From positions 1,736,001-1,800,000 of the forward strand of contig NZ_CP126238.1 in NCBI RefSeq assembly GCF_044792555.1: DNA of 64,000 bases. The letters run 5' to 3'. This document shows positions 15,551 to 28,502 of this stretch, one piece after another (the first letter of the stretch is position 1; the number at the start of each line of letters is the position of its first letter). The notes under the pieces are model-generated. The model was not told the origin of the DNA. It saw nothing but the letters and a program-made list of their open reading frames with translations, and made no database searches. The DNA comes from Alicycliphilus denitrificans_A (lineage in GTDB: Bacteria > Pseudomonadota > Gammaproteobacteria > Burkholderiales > Burkholderiaceae_C). The translations under genes and the position numbers were made by a program.

Positions 15551-16735
15551 TTACATGCGTTCAAAGATCGCAGCGATGCCCTGGCCGCCGCCGATGCACA
15601 TGGTCACCAGCGCGTAGCGGCCCTGGATGCGCTGCAGCTCATACAGTGCCTTGACGGTGATCAGCGCGCCGGTGGCGCCGATGGGGTGGCCCAGCGAGAT
15701 GCCCGAACCATTCGGGTTGACACGGGCCGGGTCGGCGCCCAGCCCCTTGGTGACGGCGCAGGCCTGGGCGGCAAAGGCCTCGTTGGCCTCGATCACGTCC
15801 ATCTGGTCGATCTTCATGCCCAGTTTCTTCAGCAGCATCTGCGTGGCCGGTACCGGGCCTATGCCCATGGTCTTGGGCTCCACGCCTGCGTGCGCGTAGC
15901 CCACCAGGCGTGCCAGGGGCTTGGCACCACGCGCCTTGGCGGCGCCGGCCTCCATCAGCAGCACGGCGGCGGCGGCGTCGTTGATGCCGCTGGCGTTGGC
16001 GGCGGTGACGGTGCCGTTCTCCTTCACGAACACCGGCTTGGCCTTCTGGAAGTCCTCCAGCTTGGCGCCGGGGCGGAAATGCTCGTCCTTGTCAAAGGCC
16101 ACCTCGCCCTTGCGGGTCTTGAGCATCACCGGGACGATCTGGTCCTTGAAGCGGCCCTCGGCCCAGGCCATCTCGGCGCGGCGGTGGCTTTCCAGGGCCA
16201 GGGCGTCCTGCGCCTCGCGGGTGATGCCGTGCTCGGCGGCCACGTTCTCGGCCGTCACGCCCATGTGGATGGTGTGGAAGGGGTCGTGCAGCGCGCCCAC
16301 CATCATGTCGATCATCTTGGCGTCGCCCATGCGCGCGCCAAAGCGCGTGGCCAGGCTGGCATAGGGCGCGCGGCTCATGTTCTCGGCGCCGGCGCCGATG
16401 GCGATGTCGTACTCGCCCAGCAGGATGCCCTGGCTGGCGCTGACGATGGCCTGCAGGCCCGAGCCGCACAAGCGGTTGACGTTCATGGCCGGCGTTTCCT
16501 TGGCGCAGCCGCCGTTGATGGCCGCCACGCGCGACAGGTACATGTCGCGCGGCTCGGTGTTGACGACGTGGCCGAACACCACATGGCCCACGTCCTTGCC
16601 CTCCACGCCGGCCCGCGCCAGCGCCTCCCTGACGACCAGCGCGCCCAGGTCGACGGTGGGGGTGTCCTTCAGGCTGCCTCCAAAGGTTCCGATGGCGGTG
16701 CGCACACCGCTGACGACGACGACTTCACGGGTCAT
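15551..16735 (-). CDS. bktB: beta-ketothiolase, BktB type
   Basis: 394 aa thiolase very similar in layout to Cupriavidus BktB (N-terminus MTREVVVVSGVRTAIGTFGG; end GQGIAAIFER). Catalytic residues are Cys of NRLCGSGLQ (about 90), His of GISLGHPIGATG (about 350) and Cys of CIGGGQG (about 380). It condenses or cleaves acyl-CoAs, accepting C4-C5 and longer substrates, and can supply 3-ketoacyl-CoA for PHA copolymers. A 3HB-oligomer hydrolase lies nearby but no phaCB is seen. Upstream is a family 1 repeat; it shares its strand with the SDR at 16846. Confidence 0.9.
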   Translation of the reverse strand: MTREVVVVSGVRTAIGTFGGSLKDTPTVDLGALVVREALARAGVEGKDVGHVVFGHVVNTEPRDMYLSRVAAINGGCAKETPAMNVNRLCGSGLQAIVSASQGILLGEYDIAIGAGAENMSRAPYASLATRFGARMGDAKMIDMMVGALHDPFHTIHMGVTAENVAAEHGITREAQDALALESHRRAEMAWAEGRFKDQIVPVMLKTRKGEVAFDKDEHFRPGAKLEDFQKAKPVFVKENGTVTAANASGINDAAAAVLLMEAGAAKARGAKPLARLVGYAHAGVEPKTMGIGPVPATQMLLKKLGMKIDQMDVIEANEAFAAQACAVTKGLGADPARVNPNGSGISLGHPIGATGALITVKALYELQRIQGRYALVTMCIGGGQGIAAIFERM

Positions 16736-16756
16736 GGTTTTCTCCTGTAATGATAG

Positions 16757-16817
16757 GTTCTAAGTTAAATTGGGCTTTTGCGCCCGCTGGGTAAGCGCTG
16801 TGTGCTATTAAATAAAT
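16757..16817. repeat. short dispersed repeat (family 1, copy E)
   Basis: AT-rich palindrome between bktB and the SDR. The minus strand reads TTTATTTAATAGCACACAGC, GCTTACCCAGCGGGCGCAAA, AGCCCAATTTAACTTA. Confidence 0.6.
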
Positions 16818-16845
16818 AGTAGATTTTCGACTGTGGCGGCACGCT

Positions 16846-17628
16846 TCAGGCGTCGCGCACATCGGCCACGGGGTTGCTGCCGAAGTCTGCACGCGCAAGC
16901 CATGCCAGCACGCGGTCGGCCGCGGCCGCGGGCGAGGTGAGCATGCCACCCGTCTTCAGGGCGGCAAAGTTCTGCACGTCCGGAAAGTCGGCCGGGCTGG
17001 CGCCGCGCAGCTGGACCTGCATGTCGGTGTCGATCACGCCGGGCGCCAGCGAGCAGACCTTGGCGCCATGGGGCTTGGCCGCCTCGTCCAGCGCCAGGCA
17101 GCGCGTGAAGTGGTCCATGCCGGCCTTGGCGGCGCAGTAGCCGGCCTGCGAGGCCATGGCACGCCGGCCCAGGCCCGAGGAGATGTTCAGAACCTTGCGC
17201 GCAACCTCGTGGCCCGGGCCGCCCCAGGCCTCGGTGGCGCCCAGGAAGGCGGCGGTGAGCAGCATCGGCGCCTCCAGCCCCACGCGCAGGGCGTTGGCCA
17301 GGTCGGCCATGTCCGGCGCGCTGGTGCAGGCCGACAGCGGCGCGATGCGCGGAATCACGCCCGCGTTGTTGATCAGCGTGGCGCTGGCATAGCGCCCTGC
17401 GGGCTGCGCGGCGAGCCAGGCGTGCAACTGCTGCGCGGCTGGCGCGGGCTGCGACAGGTCTACCGTCCATTGCTCCAGCACGGCGCCGGCGGGCGTGCCG
17501 GCGGCCAGTTCGGGCTGGGTGTGGCGTGCCATGCAGACCAGGGTGTGGCCGGGCTGCAGCAGCCGCCGCGCCAGGCCCAAGCCCATGCCGCGCGAGGCGC
17601 CGGTGAGGATGTACAGGTGTTGCGTCAT
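16846..17628 (-). CDS. short-chain dehydrogenase/reductase, sepiapterin/benzil reductase-like
   Basis: 260 aa. Classical SDR landmarks are the nucleotide loop TGASRGMGLGLA (residues 9-20), NNAGV (about 88), the catalytic Ser of NISSGLG (about 148) and YCAAKAG (Tyr-x3-Lys, about 163-167). The order and the APGVIDTDMQ segment after the active site resemble YueD/sepiapterin-type reductases. The substrate is unknown. It starts 33 bp beyond the pseudouridine synthase stop on the same strand. Confidence 0.82.
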   Translation of the reverse strand: MTQHLYILTGASRGMGLGLARRLLQPGHTLVCMARHTQPELAAGTPAGAVLEQWTVDLSQPAPAAQQLHAWLAAQPAGRYASATLINNAGVIPRIAPLSACTSAPDMADLANALRVGLEAPMLLTAAFLGATEAWGGPGHEVARKVLNISSGLGRRAMASQAGYCAAKAGMDHFTRCLALDEAAKPHGAKVCSLAPGVIDTDMQVQLRGASPADFPDVQNFAALKTGGMLTSPAAAADRVLAWLARADFGSNPVADVRDA

Positions 17629-17661
17629 TCCGGCATGGTAGCCGCCCAGAACGGCCGGTTG

Positions 17662-18307
17662 TCAAAACGGCGGCTCCGACATGTAACTGCACCAGTCGCC
17701 GCGCAGCGGGTGCGCAAACCCGAGCCCGCAGGCATGCAGCAGCAGGCGCGGTGCGCGCGCCTGCGCGGCGGCGTCGCCATACAGCATGTCGCCGAGTATG
17801 GGGTGGCCCAGGGCCGCCAGATGCACGCGCAGCTGGTGCGTGCGGCCGGTGACGGGTTCGAGTTCCACGCGCGTGGAGTCATCCACTGGGTTGTGCGCCA
17901 GCACGCGCCAGCGCGTGAGGCTGGGCTGGCCGCGCGCGGTATCGATTACGCGCAGCGGGCGGCGCTCCCAGTCGGCGGCGATGGGCAGGGAGATCTCGCT
18001 CCAGCCGTCAGCGCCGCTGCCGGGGGGCGCTTGCAGGCGGCCCGCCACTACGGCCTGGTAGCGCTTGTGCACGCGGCGCTCGGCAAAGGCATGGCCGAGT
18101 GCGCGCTGCATCTGCATGCCCCGCGCCATGAGCACCAGGCCCGAGGTGGGCTGGTCCAGCCGGTGCACGATCAGGGCGTCGGGCCACAGGGCCTGGGCGC
18201 GCGCGCTCAGGGCATCCTGCTTGGTCGGCCCGCGCCCGGGCACGCACAGCAGGCCGGACGGCTTGCGCAGCACCAGCAGCGTGTCGTCGGCATGCAGGCA
18301 GTCGACG

Positions 18308-18318
<11 letters not shown>
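17662..18318 (-). CDS. RluA-family pseudouridine synthase
   Basis: 218 aa, with no N-terminal S4 domain. The catalytic motif is HRLDQPTSGLVL (Asp at about residue 55), preceded by LLVLRKPSGLLCVPGRG, and followed by HKRYQAVVAG, GRTHQLRVHLAALGHPILGD and the LLLHACGL end. It isomerises uridine in rRNA or tRNA; the short architecture is like RluA/YqcB-type enzymes. Its ATG overlaps the end of the hybrid kinase by 11 bp, indicating translational coupling. Confidence 0.88.
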
Positions 18319-20488
<2,170 letters not shown>

Positions 20489-20507
20489 GGCCGCGGTGGC
20501 TGAAGGC

Positions 20508-20906
20508 TCAGCGTACCGACAGCAGTTCGATTTCAAACTGCAGCGTCTTATTGGCGGGAATCAGGGCGCTGGCGCCGCGCATGCCGTAGGTGGTTGCGGG
20601 CGGGCAGGTGAGTTTGGCCTTGCCGCCCTCCTTCATGAGTTGCAAGCCCTCGCGCCAGCAGGGAATGACGCGGTTGAGCGGGAAGACGGCCGGCTCCCCG
20701 CGGGTGTAGGAGCTGTCGACCTCCTTGCCATCCTCGGCGATGCCGCGGTAATGCACCTTGATCGTGTCGCCGGGCTTGGGGCTTGTGCCGGTGCCATCGT
20801 GCAGGGATTCGTAGAGCACGCCGCTGGCCGTGGTGACGGGGGCGGCCTGTGCCAGGGCGGCGGGGGCGATGAGCAGGGCGGCGAGCAGGGCCAGGGTGGA
20901 GCGCAT
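20508..20906 (-). CDS. FKBP-type peptidyl-prolyl cis-trans isomerase, exported
   Basis: 132 aa. Signal peptide MRSTLALLAALLIAPAALAQA (residues 1-21), then one FKBP domain: PKPGDTIKVHYRGIAEDGKEVDSSY, VIPCWREGLQLMKEGGKAKLTCPP, YGMRG and FEIELLSV. Most active-site aromatic positions are kept. It catalyses proline isomerisation in the periplasm. The ATG at 20906 has GGAAG upstream and begins the signal peptide; an ATG at 20918 would place four residues in front. It lies 19 bp upstream of the hybrid kinase. Confidence 0.88.
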   Translation of the reverse strand: MRSTLALLAALLIAPAALAQAAPVTTASGVLYESLHDGTGTSPKPGDTIKVHYRGIAEDGKEVDSSYTRGEPAVFPLNRVIPCWREGLQLMKEGGKAKLTCPPATTYGMRGASALIPANKTLQFEIELLSVR

Positions 20907-20916
20907 GAGTTCTTCC

Positions 20917-20947
20917 AAAAAACAAAGGCCCGATGGTAGGGCCTTTG
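20917..20947 (-). terminator. terminator after gcvP
   Basis: On the minus strand, a perfect 9-bp stem CAAAGGCCC/GGGCCTTTG with a 7-nt loop runs into TTTTTT, 24 bp after the gcvP stop. Confidence 0.85.
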
Positions 20948-20970
20948 TGTGGTGAGCTAACGGGCTTAGA

Positions 20971-23859
<2,889 letters not shown>

Positions 23860-23868
23860 GGGTCTTTA

Positions 23869-23921
23869 GATAAAATGACATCGAAAGCCGCTCTGGGTAA
23901 GCGCGAGCAGCTATCTTTTTA
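23869..23921. repeat. short dispersed repeat (family 1, copy F)
   Basis: The gcvP-gcvH spacer holds, on the minus strand, AAAAAGATAGCTGCTCGCGC, TTACCCAGAGCGGCTTTCGA, TGTCATTTTA. This is the best match to the family consensus in the window. Confidence 0.65.
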
Positions 23922-23970
23922 TTGGGCGTTGAGCGTTTGGCGTGGACTACGCAACAACGCTCAATGCACC

Positions 23971-24345
23971 TCAGGCGCTGGCGGCAAAGGCGTTGTAGGC
24001 GGCCTCGTCCATCAGCGCATCCAGTTCGCCGGGGTTGGACAGCTTCACCTTGAAGAACCAGCCGGCGGCCAGCGGGTCGCTGTTGGCCAGCGACGGGTCG
24101 TCGCGCAGGGCCTCGTTGACCTCCACGATCTCGCCCGAGACGGGCATGTACACGTCGGCGGCGGCCTTCACCGATTCGACCACGCCGGCTACGTCCCCCT
24201 GGGCAAAGCTCTTGCCGATTTCGGGCAGATCCACGAAGACCACGTCGCCTAAAGCGTCCTGCGCATGCACGGTGATGCCGACCACGGCGCCATTGGCGTC
24301 GGCAGCGTTGACCCATTCGTGGTCTTTGGAAAATTTGATGCTCAT
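23971..24345 (-). CDS. gcvH: glycine cleavage system H protein
   Basis: 124 aa, full length. The lipoyl-lysine is in ESVKAAADVYMPVSGEI (about residue 64), preceded by LGDVVFVDLPEIGK. It shuttles the aminomethyl and reduced lipoyl groups between GcvP, GcvT and dihydrolipoyl dehydrogenase. It sits between gcvT (98 bp upstream) and gcvP on the same strand, within one operon controlled by the glycine riboswitch. Confidence 0.97.
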   Translation of the reverse strand: MSIKFSKDHEWVNAADANGAVVGITVHAQDALGDVVFVDLPEIGKSFAQGDVAGVVESVKAAADVYMPVSGEIVEVNEALRDDPSLANSDPLAAGWFFKVKLSNPGELDALMDEAAYNAFAASA

Positions 24346-24443
24346 GAAAGTCTCCGAAAAAGAAGAAAAAAAGTTGCGAGAAAGACCCAGGGCGCACTGT
24401 AGCCGCCCTGGGCACGGCAGAAATCAGGGGAAGTCAGCCCCTT

Positions 24444-25571
24444 TCAGCCCCGGTAATAGCGCGGCGGCAGGAAGGGGGTGGGCGCCACCTCCATGGGCAC
24501 GGCCTTGCCGCGCACCATGGCGTTCACGCGCGTGCCGACCGCGGCCAGCTGCGGCGGCAGGTAGCCCAGGGCAATCGGCTTGTCCACGCTGGGGCCCAGC
24601 AGGCCGCTGGTGACCTGGCCCACCTTCTGGCCATCCAGGCTGTGCAGCTCGGTGTGCTCGCGCACCGGCACGCGTTCCAGCGCCACCAGGCCTACGCGCT
24701 TGCGCGTGAGGCTGGCCGGGTCGTCAATCTGGGCCAGCACCAGGTCCGCGCCCGGAAAGCCGCCGGCGCGTGCGCCGCCGGTGCGGCGCACCTTCTGGAT
24801 GGCCCAGTTGAGTGCCGCCTCGGGCGGGGTGGTGCGGGTGTCGATGTCGTTGCCATACAGGCACAGGCCGGCCTCCAGGCGCAGCGAGTTGCGCGCGCCC
24901 AGGCCAATCGGGGCCACCTCGGGCTGGGCCAGCAGGGCGCGCGCCAGGGCCTCGGCCCTGTCGCCGGGCACGGAGATTTCAAAGCCGTCCTCACCGGTAT
25001 AGCCGCTGCGCGTGATGAACAGCGCGGCGCCGTTCCAGTCGAAGCTGCCGCCGCTCATGAACACCAGCTTTTCCACGCCCGGCACCAGGCGCGAGAGGGC
25101 CGTCACGGCCTGGGGGCCTTGCAGGGCCAGCAGGCCCTGGGTTGGCATGGTCATGACCTGGCAGCGGCCGCCGATGCGTGCCTGTATATGGGCGATGTCG
25201 CCCACCTTGCAGGCGCCGTTGACGATCAGGAACAGCGTGTCGTTGCCCTGGTTGAAGAACATCAGGTCATCGATCACGCCGCCCTCGTCATTGAGCAGCA
25301 GGCCGTAGCGCTGCCTGCCCACGGGCAGGTCGATCACGTCCACCGGCATCAGCGACTCCAGCGCGGCTGCGGCGTCCGGCCCGATGAGCTGCAACTGGCC
25401 CATGTGCGAGACGTCGAACAGGCCGGCCTGCGTGCGTGTGTGCAGGTGCTCGGCCATCAGGCCGCTCTTGTACTGCACGGGCATGGAGTAGCCGGCAAAG
25501 GGCACCATGCGGGCGCCCAGCTCGATGTGCAGGGCGTTCAGGGGAGTGGTCAAGAGTTCGGTAGCGGACAA
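24444..25571 (-). CDS. gcvT: aminomethyltransferase, T protein
   Basis: 375 aa. It transfers the methylene group from aminomethyl-lipoyl GcvH to tetrahydrofolate and frees ammonia. Landmarks are LGARMVPFAGYSMPVQY, DVSHMGQ, GYTGEDGFEI and GLGARNSLRLEAGLCLYGND with the catalytic Asp. The best start is TTG at 25571 (TTG TCC GCT ACC), which has GGAGA seven bases upstream; no ATG exists before the conserved fold, and a second TTG at 25589 would put the RBS inside the gene. It is the first gene after the tandem glycine riboswitch. Confidence 0.95.
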   Translation of the reverse strand: MSATELLTTPLNALHIELGARMVPFAGYSMPVQYKSGLMAEHLHTRTQAGLFDVSHMGQLQLIGPDAAAALESLMPVDVIDLPVGRQRYGLLLNDEGGVIDDLMFFNQGNDTLFLIVNGACKVGDIAHIQARIGGRCQVMTMPTQGLLALQGPQAVTALSRLVPGVEKLVFMSGGSFDWNGAALFITRSGYTGEDGFEISVPGDRAEALARALLAQPEVAPIGLGARNSLRLEAGLCLYGNDIDTRTTPPEAALNWAIQKVRRTGGARAGGFPGADLVLAQIDDPASLTRKRVGLVALERVPVREHTELHSLDGQKVGQVTSGLLGPSVDKPIALGYLPPQLAAVGTRVNAMVRGKAVPMEVAPTPFLPPRYYRG

Positions 25572-25620
25572 GGCGTTTCTCCAGGGCAAATACGGGCCAT
25601 GGCCGAAGCCACGGTGTTTG

Positions 25621-25831
25621 CCCTGCTGTCCTCTTTACCTGAGAGATTCACCCGGCGATGCGGGTTTGCTCCTTCGGTGGGTACCCAAGGCGGACTTGGG
25701 TACCTCTCTCCAGCAAGGAAACGCCCGCAACTGCTGCGGGCGTGTCGTCAGTCCTTTTGCCTGAGCGTTTTGGCTGCGGGCCTGCGCCTTCGGCGGCCGG
25801 CGTTTGGGTGCTGGCTCTCTCCTGACAGCCG
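25621..25831 (-). ncRNA. tandem glycine riboswitch (two aptamers) upstream of gcvT
   Basis: Read on the minus strand, aptamer 1 starts at about 25823 with AGGAGAGAGCC, has CCGCCGAAGGCGCAGG, and closes with CTCAGGCAAAAGGACTGAC. A linker hairpin GCCCGCAGCAGTTGCGGGC follows. Aptamer 2 then has GGAGAGAGGTACCC, CACCGAAGGAGCAAAC and CTCTCAGGTAAAGAGGACAGCAG. These conserved blocks and their order are diagnostic of the cooperative glycine riboswitch, which turns on gcv expression when glycine is high. It ends 50 bp before the gcvT start. A few AT-rich bases before it may hold the promoter. Confidence 0.95.
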
Positions 25832-25912
25832 CAAATTCTACATCCCGCAGCGCGCCGGGCGATGCGCCGCGGCGTTTTCCGATAATCTGCAGATGCAATA
25901 AAAAGGATGGCA

Positions 25913-26986
25913 ATGACAGAACCAAGAACCGAGGATGCAGCGGCCGACAAATCTGGCCTGGTTTTTCCCTGTGGTCAGGCGCCCGTGGCGGGCAGCGTCA
26001 AGGAGGTCGCTCCGGGCGTGTGCTGGATACGCATGCCCATTCCGTTTGCGCTTGACCACATCAACCTGTGGGCGATACGTGACGGCGCGGGCTGGGCGCT
26101 GGTGGACACCGGCATCTGGGCCACCGACACGGCAGACGCGTGGCGCCAGCTGTTTGCCACGGTGTTGCCGCAGGGGGTGACGCGCATCTTCGTCACCCAC
26201 ATGCACCCGGACCATGTCGGCATGGCCGGCTGGCTCACGCGCAAGTTCGACTGCCGCCTGTGGATCAGCCGGCTGGAATACCTGACCTGCCGCGCCCTGG
26301 GCGCCGACACCGGCCGCGAGGCGCCCGAGGACGCGATCCGCTTCTACCGGCGCGCCGGCTGGAGCGAGGAAGCGATAGAGACCTACCGCACGCGCTTTGG
26401 CGGCTTTGGCAAGATGATCTACGCGCTGCCCGACAGCTACCGGCGCCTGCGCGACGGCGAGGATATCGAAATAGGCGGGCAGGCCTGGCGCGTGGTGGTG
26501 GGCACAGGCCATTCTCCCGAGCATGCCTGCCTGTACTGCCCCGCACACAAGCTCCTGATTTCCGGCGATCAGGTGTTGCCGGGCATTTCGTCGAATGTCT
26601 CGGTGTTTCCCGCGGAGCCCGATGCCAACCCGCTGGCCGACTGGCTGGCCTCGCTGGACAAGCTGCAGCAGCAGGTGCCGGACGACGTGCTGGTGCTGCC
26701 GGCGCACAACCAGCCGTTTCGCGGCCTGCACGCGCGCATCCGGGCGCTGCGCGAGGGCGTGCACCGCGGGCTGGAGCGCCTGCGCGCCCACCTGGAGCAG
26801 CCCCGGCGCGCGGTGGATGTGTTCGGTGCGCTGTTTGCGCGCCCGATCACCGAGGCCCAGCACCAACTGCTGAGCCTGGCCACGGGCGAGAGCATGGCCC
26901 ACCTCAACTACCTGGTGGCGTGCGGCGAGGTGACGGTGACGCTGGGCGAGGATGGCTGCGCCTGGTACCACAGGGTGCCAGGCTGA
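25913..26986 (+). CDS. metallo-beta-lactamase-fold hydrolase
   Basis: 357 aa. The MBL core has the metal motif THMHPDHVG (about residue 100), WALVDTGIW upstream, GTGHSPEHACLY (third metal His) and LISGDQVLP (bridging Asp), then the late His in VLPAHNQPFRGL. A C-terminal winged-helix-like domain follows (about 270-357), as in LACTB2 and glyoxalase II-like hydrolases. It likely hydrolyses a thioester or other ester; the substrate is unknown. The ATG at 25913 is preferred because AAAAGG sits six bases before it; another ATG lies 6 bp upstream. It is divergent from gcvT across the riboswitch leader. Confidence 0.85.
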   Translation: MTEPRTEDAAADKSGLVFPCGQAPVAGSVKEVAPGVCWIRMPIPFALDHINLWAIRDGAGWALVDTGIWATDTADAWRQLFATVLPQGVTRIFVTHMHPDHVGMAGWLTRKFDCRLWISRLEYLTCRALGADTGREAPEDAIRFYRRAGWSEEAIETYRTRFGGFGKMIYALPDSYRRLRDGEDIEIGGQAWRVVVGTGHSPEHACLYCPAHKLLISGDQVLPGISSNVSVFPAEPDANPLADWLASLDKLQQQVPDDVLVLPAHNQPFRGLHARIRALREGVHRGLERLRAHLEQPRRAVDVFGALFARPITEAQHQLLSLATGESMAHLNYLVACGEVTVTLGEDGCAWYHRVPG

Positions 26987-27004
26987 GCGCCGCTTGGGCT
27001 CGCG

Positions 27005-27219
27005 CTACCTGGCATACACCAAGTCACGCAGGAACAGCGACAGCTGCGGCACGTAGGTGATGACCATCTGGCAGGCCGGAATCACGCACACGAAGGGCAG
27101 CAGGTGGCCGACGCTGAGCTCCAGCGTGATGCACGCCACCGTGCAGGCCGCAAACAGGTTCACCACCATGATCAGGCCGAAGTGTGCAGCCACCGGCTCC
27201 GGGTGTAATTGAGTTGAAC
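27005..27219 (-). pseudogene. C-terminal remnant of a TRAP transporter large permease (DctM)
   Basis: On the minus strand a stretch of about 65 residues (HPEPVAAHFGLIMVVNLFAA ... TYVPQLSLFLRDLVYAR) matches the end of DctM permeases, including the AHFGLIMVVNL helix start and the VPxLSLFL tail. The N-terminal three quarters are missing, the usual TPPVG-type motif after VNL is lost, and the fragment is cut by the 169-bp repeat at 27220. It is not expected to make a working protein. Confidence 0.7.
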
Positions 27220-27388
27220 CTAGGAGGCTGTCGGACTTGGAAATCACCGGCTGCAAATCGACCGCAGCGGCCCATTTTCCACCGTCTTTTTGCCCAATAG
27301 CTCGGCTATTGGGCTGCAAATCCGGCAAAAACTGGTCTCGCTGGGGCCGATTTTCGCTTTCGGCGCTCCAAGCCCGACAGCCTCCTAG
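27220..27388. repeat. 169-bp repeat with terminal inverted repeats (family 2, copy 2)
   Basis: Same length and order as the copy at 2638-2806. Ends are CTAGGAGGCTGTCGGACTTG(GA) and TCCAAGCCCGACAGCCTCCTAG. The inner hairpin is GCCCAATAGC-TCG-GCTATTGGGC. Compared with copy 1, an outer stem pair (C-G to G-C) and an inner stem pair (C-G to A-T) have changed on both sides together. It lies between two TRAP transporter remnants. Confidence 0.9.
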
Positions 27389-27424
27389 AAACGGCACTGG
27401 CTGGCAAGCGGTCAACTTCCGTTT

Positions 27425-27520
27425 CTAGGTTGAAGGCTTTGCTTGTCGGCTGCCGGAAGCTTGTCGAATATGGCCTTGTTCATCACGAAGATACGGGGCG
27501 AGTACACATGGCTGGTGAGT
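27425..27520 (-). pseudogene. remnant of a TRAP transporter substrate-binding protein (DctP)
   Basis: The minus-strand translation of about 27439-27510 reads LTSHVYSPRIFVMNKAIFDK then LPAADKQS. This is the conserved C-terminal block of DctP binding proteins (LTxHVYSP...VMNKxxFDKLP). It is preceded in frame by a TGA and has no start, so it is a relic. With the DctM fragment at 27005 it marks a decayed TRAP operon whose middle is replaced by the 169-bp repeat. Confidence 0.65.
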
Positions 27521-27550
27521 CAGCAACAAGCCTGGCCGCGGTCCACATGC

Positions 27551-28483
27551 TCAGAGCGCCTTGACCAGCTCCGGCACCGCCTGGAACAGATCCGCCTCCA
27601 GCCCATAGTCGGCCACGCTGAAGATCGGCGCCTCGGGGTCCTTGTTGATGGCCACGATGACCTTGCTGTCCTTCATGCCCGCCAGGTGCTGGATGGCCCC
27701 GGAGATGCCGCAGGCGATGTACAGCTGCGGCGCGACGATCTTGCCCGTCTGCCCCACCTGCAGGTCGTTCGGGGCGTAGCCCGCGTCCACCGCCGCGCGC
27801 GATGCGCCGATGGCCGCGCCCAGCTTGTCGGCCAGCGGGGTCATGACCTCGTTGAACTTCTCGCTGCTGCCCAGCGCCCGGCCACCGCTGACGATGATCT
27901 TGGCGGCCGTCAGCTCGGGGCGGTCGTTCTTGGTGACCTCGCGGCCCACGAAGCCGCTCTTGCCGCTGTCGGCGACGGCGGCCACACTCTCCACGGCGGC
28001 GCTGCCGCCGGTGGCGGGCGCGGCGTCAAAGCCCGTGCCGCGCACGGTGATGACCTTCACGGCGTCGCTCGATTGCACGGTGGCAATCGCGTTGCCGGCG
28101 TAGATCGGGCGCTCGAAGCTGTCGGGGCTCACCACCTTGGTGATGTCGCTGATCTGCGCCACGTCGAGCTTGGCGGCCACGCGCGGGGCCACGTTCTTGC
28201 CGCCGGCGGTGGCGGGGAACAGGAGGTGGCTGTAGTTGGCTGCGATGGCGAGAACCTGGGCGGCGAGGTTTTCCGCCAGGCCGTCCTTCAGGGCGGCGCC
28301 GTCGGCGTGCAGGACCTTGGCGACGCCGGCGATCTGGGCGGCGGCGGCTGCGGCGGCTTGTGCGCCTTCACCGGCCACCAGCACATGCACCTCGGCGCCG
28401 CAGGCGGCGGCGGCGGTGACGGTGTTCAGGGTGGCCGCCTTGAGGCTGGCGTTGTCGTGTTCTGCAATGACGAGTGCGGTCAT
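27551..28483 (-). CDS. etfA: electron transfer flavoprotein alpha subunit
   Basis: 310 aa, full length. The FAD-binding C-terminal domain shows IVSGGRALGSSEKF, LGAAIGASRAAVDAGY, VGQTGKIVAPQLYIACGISGAIQH and the AINKDPEAPIFSVADYGLEAD end. EtfAB takes electrons from acyl-CoA dehydrogenases and passes them to the quinone pool through ETF:QO. It lies 19 bp after etfB. Placed next to a cluster with four acyl-CoA dehydrogenases, it probably serves steroid and fatty-acid oxidation alike. Confidence 0.96.
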   Translation of the reverse strand: MTALVIAEHDNASLKAATLNTVTAAAACGAEVHVLVAGEGAQAAAAAAAQIAGVAKVLHADGAALKDGLAENLAAQVLAIAANYSHLLFPATAGGKNVAPRVAAKLDVAQISDITKVVSPDSFERPIYAGNAIATVQSSDAVKVITVRGTGFDAAPATGGSAAVESVAAVADSGKSGFVGREVTKNDRPELTAAKIIVSGGRALGSSEKFNEVMTPLADKLGAAIGASRAAVDAGYAPNDLQVGQTGKIVAPQLYIACGISGAIQHLAGMKDSKVIVAINKDPEAPIFSVADYGLEADLFQAVPELVKAL

Positions 28484-28502
28484 GTTGTGTTCTCCTTCTG
28501 CC

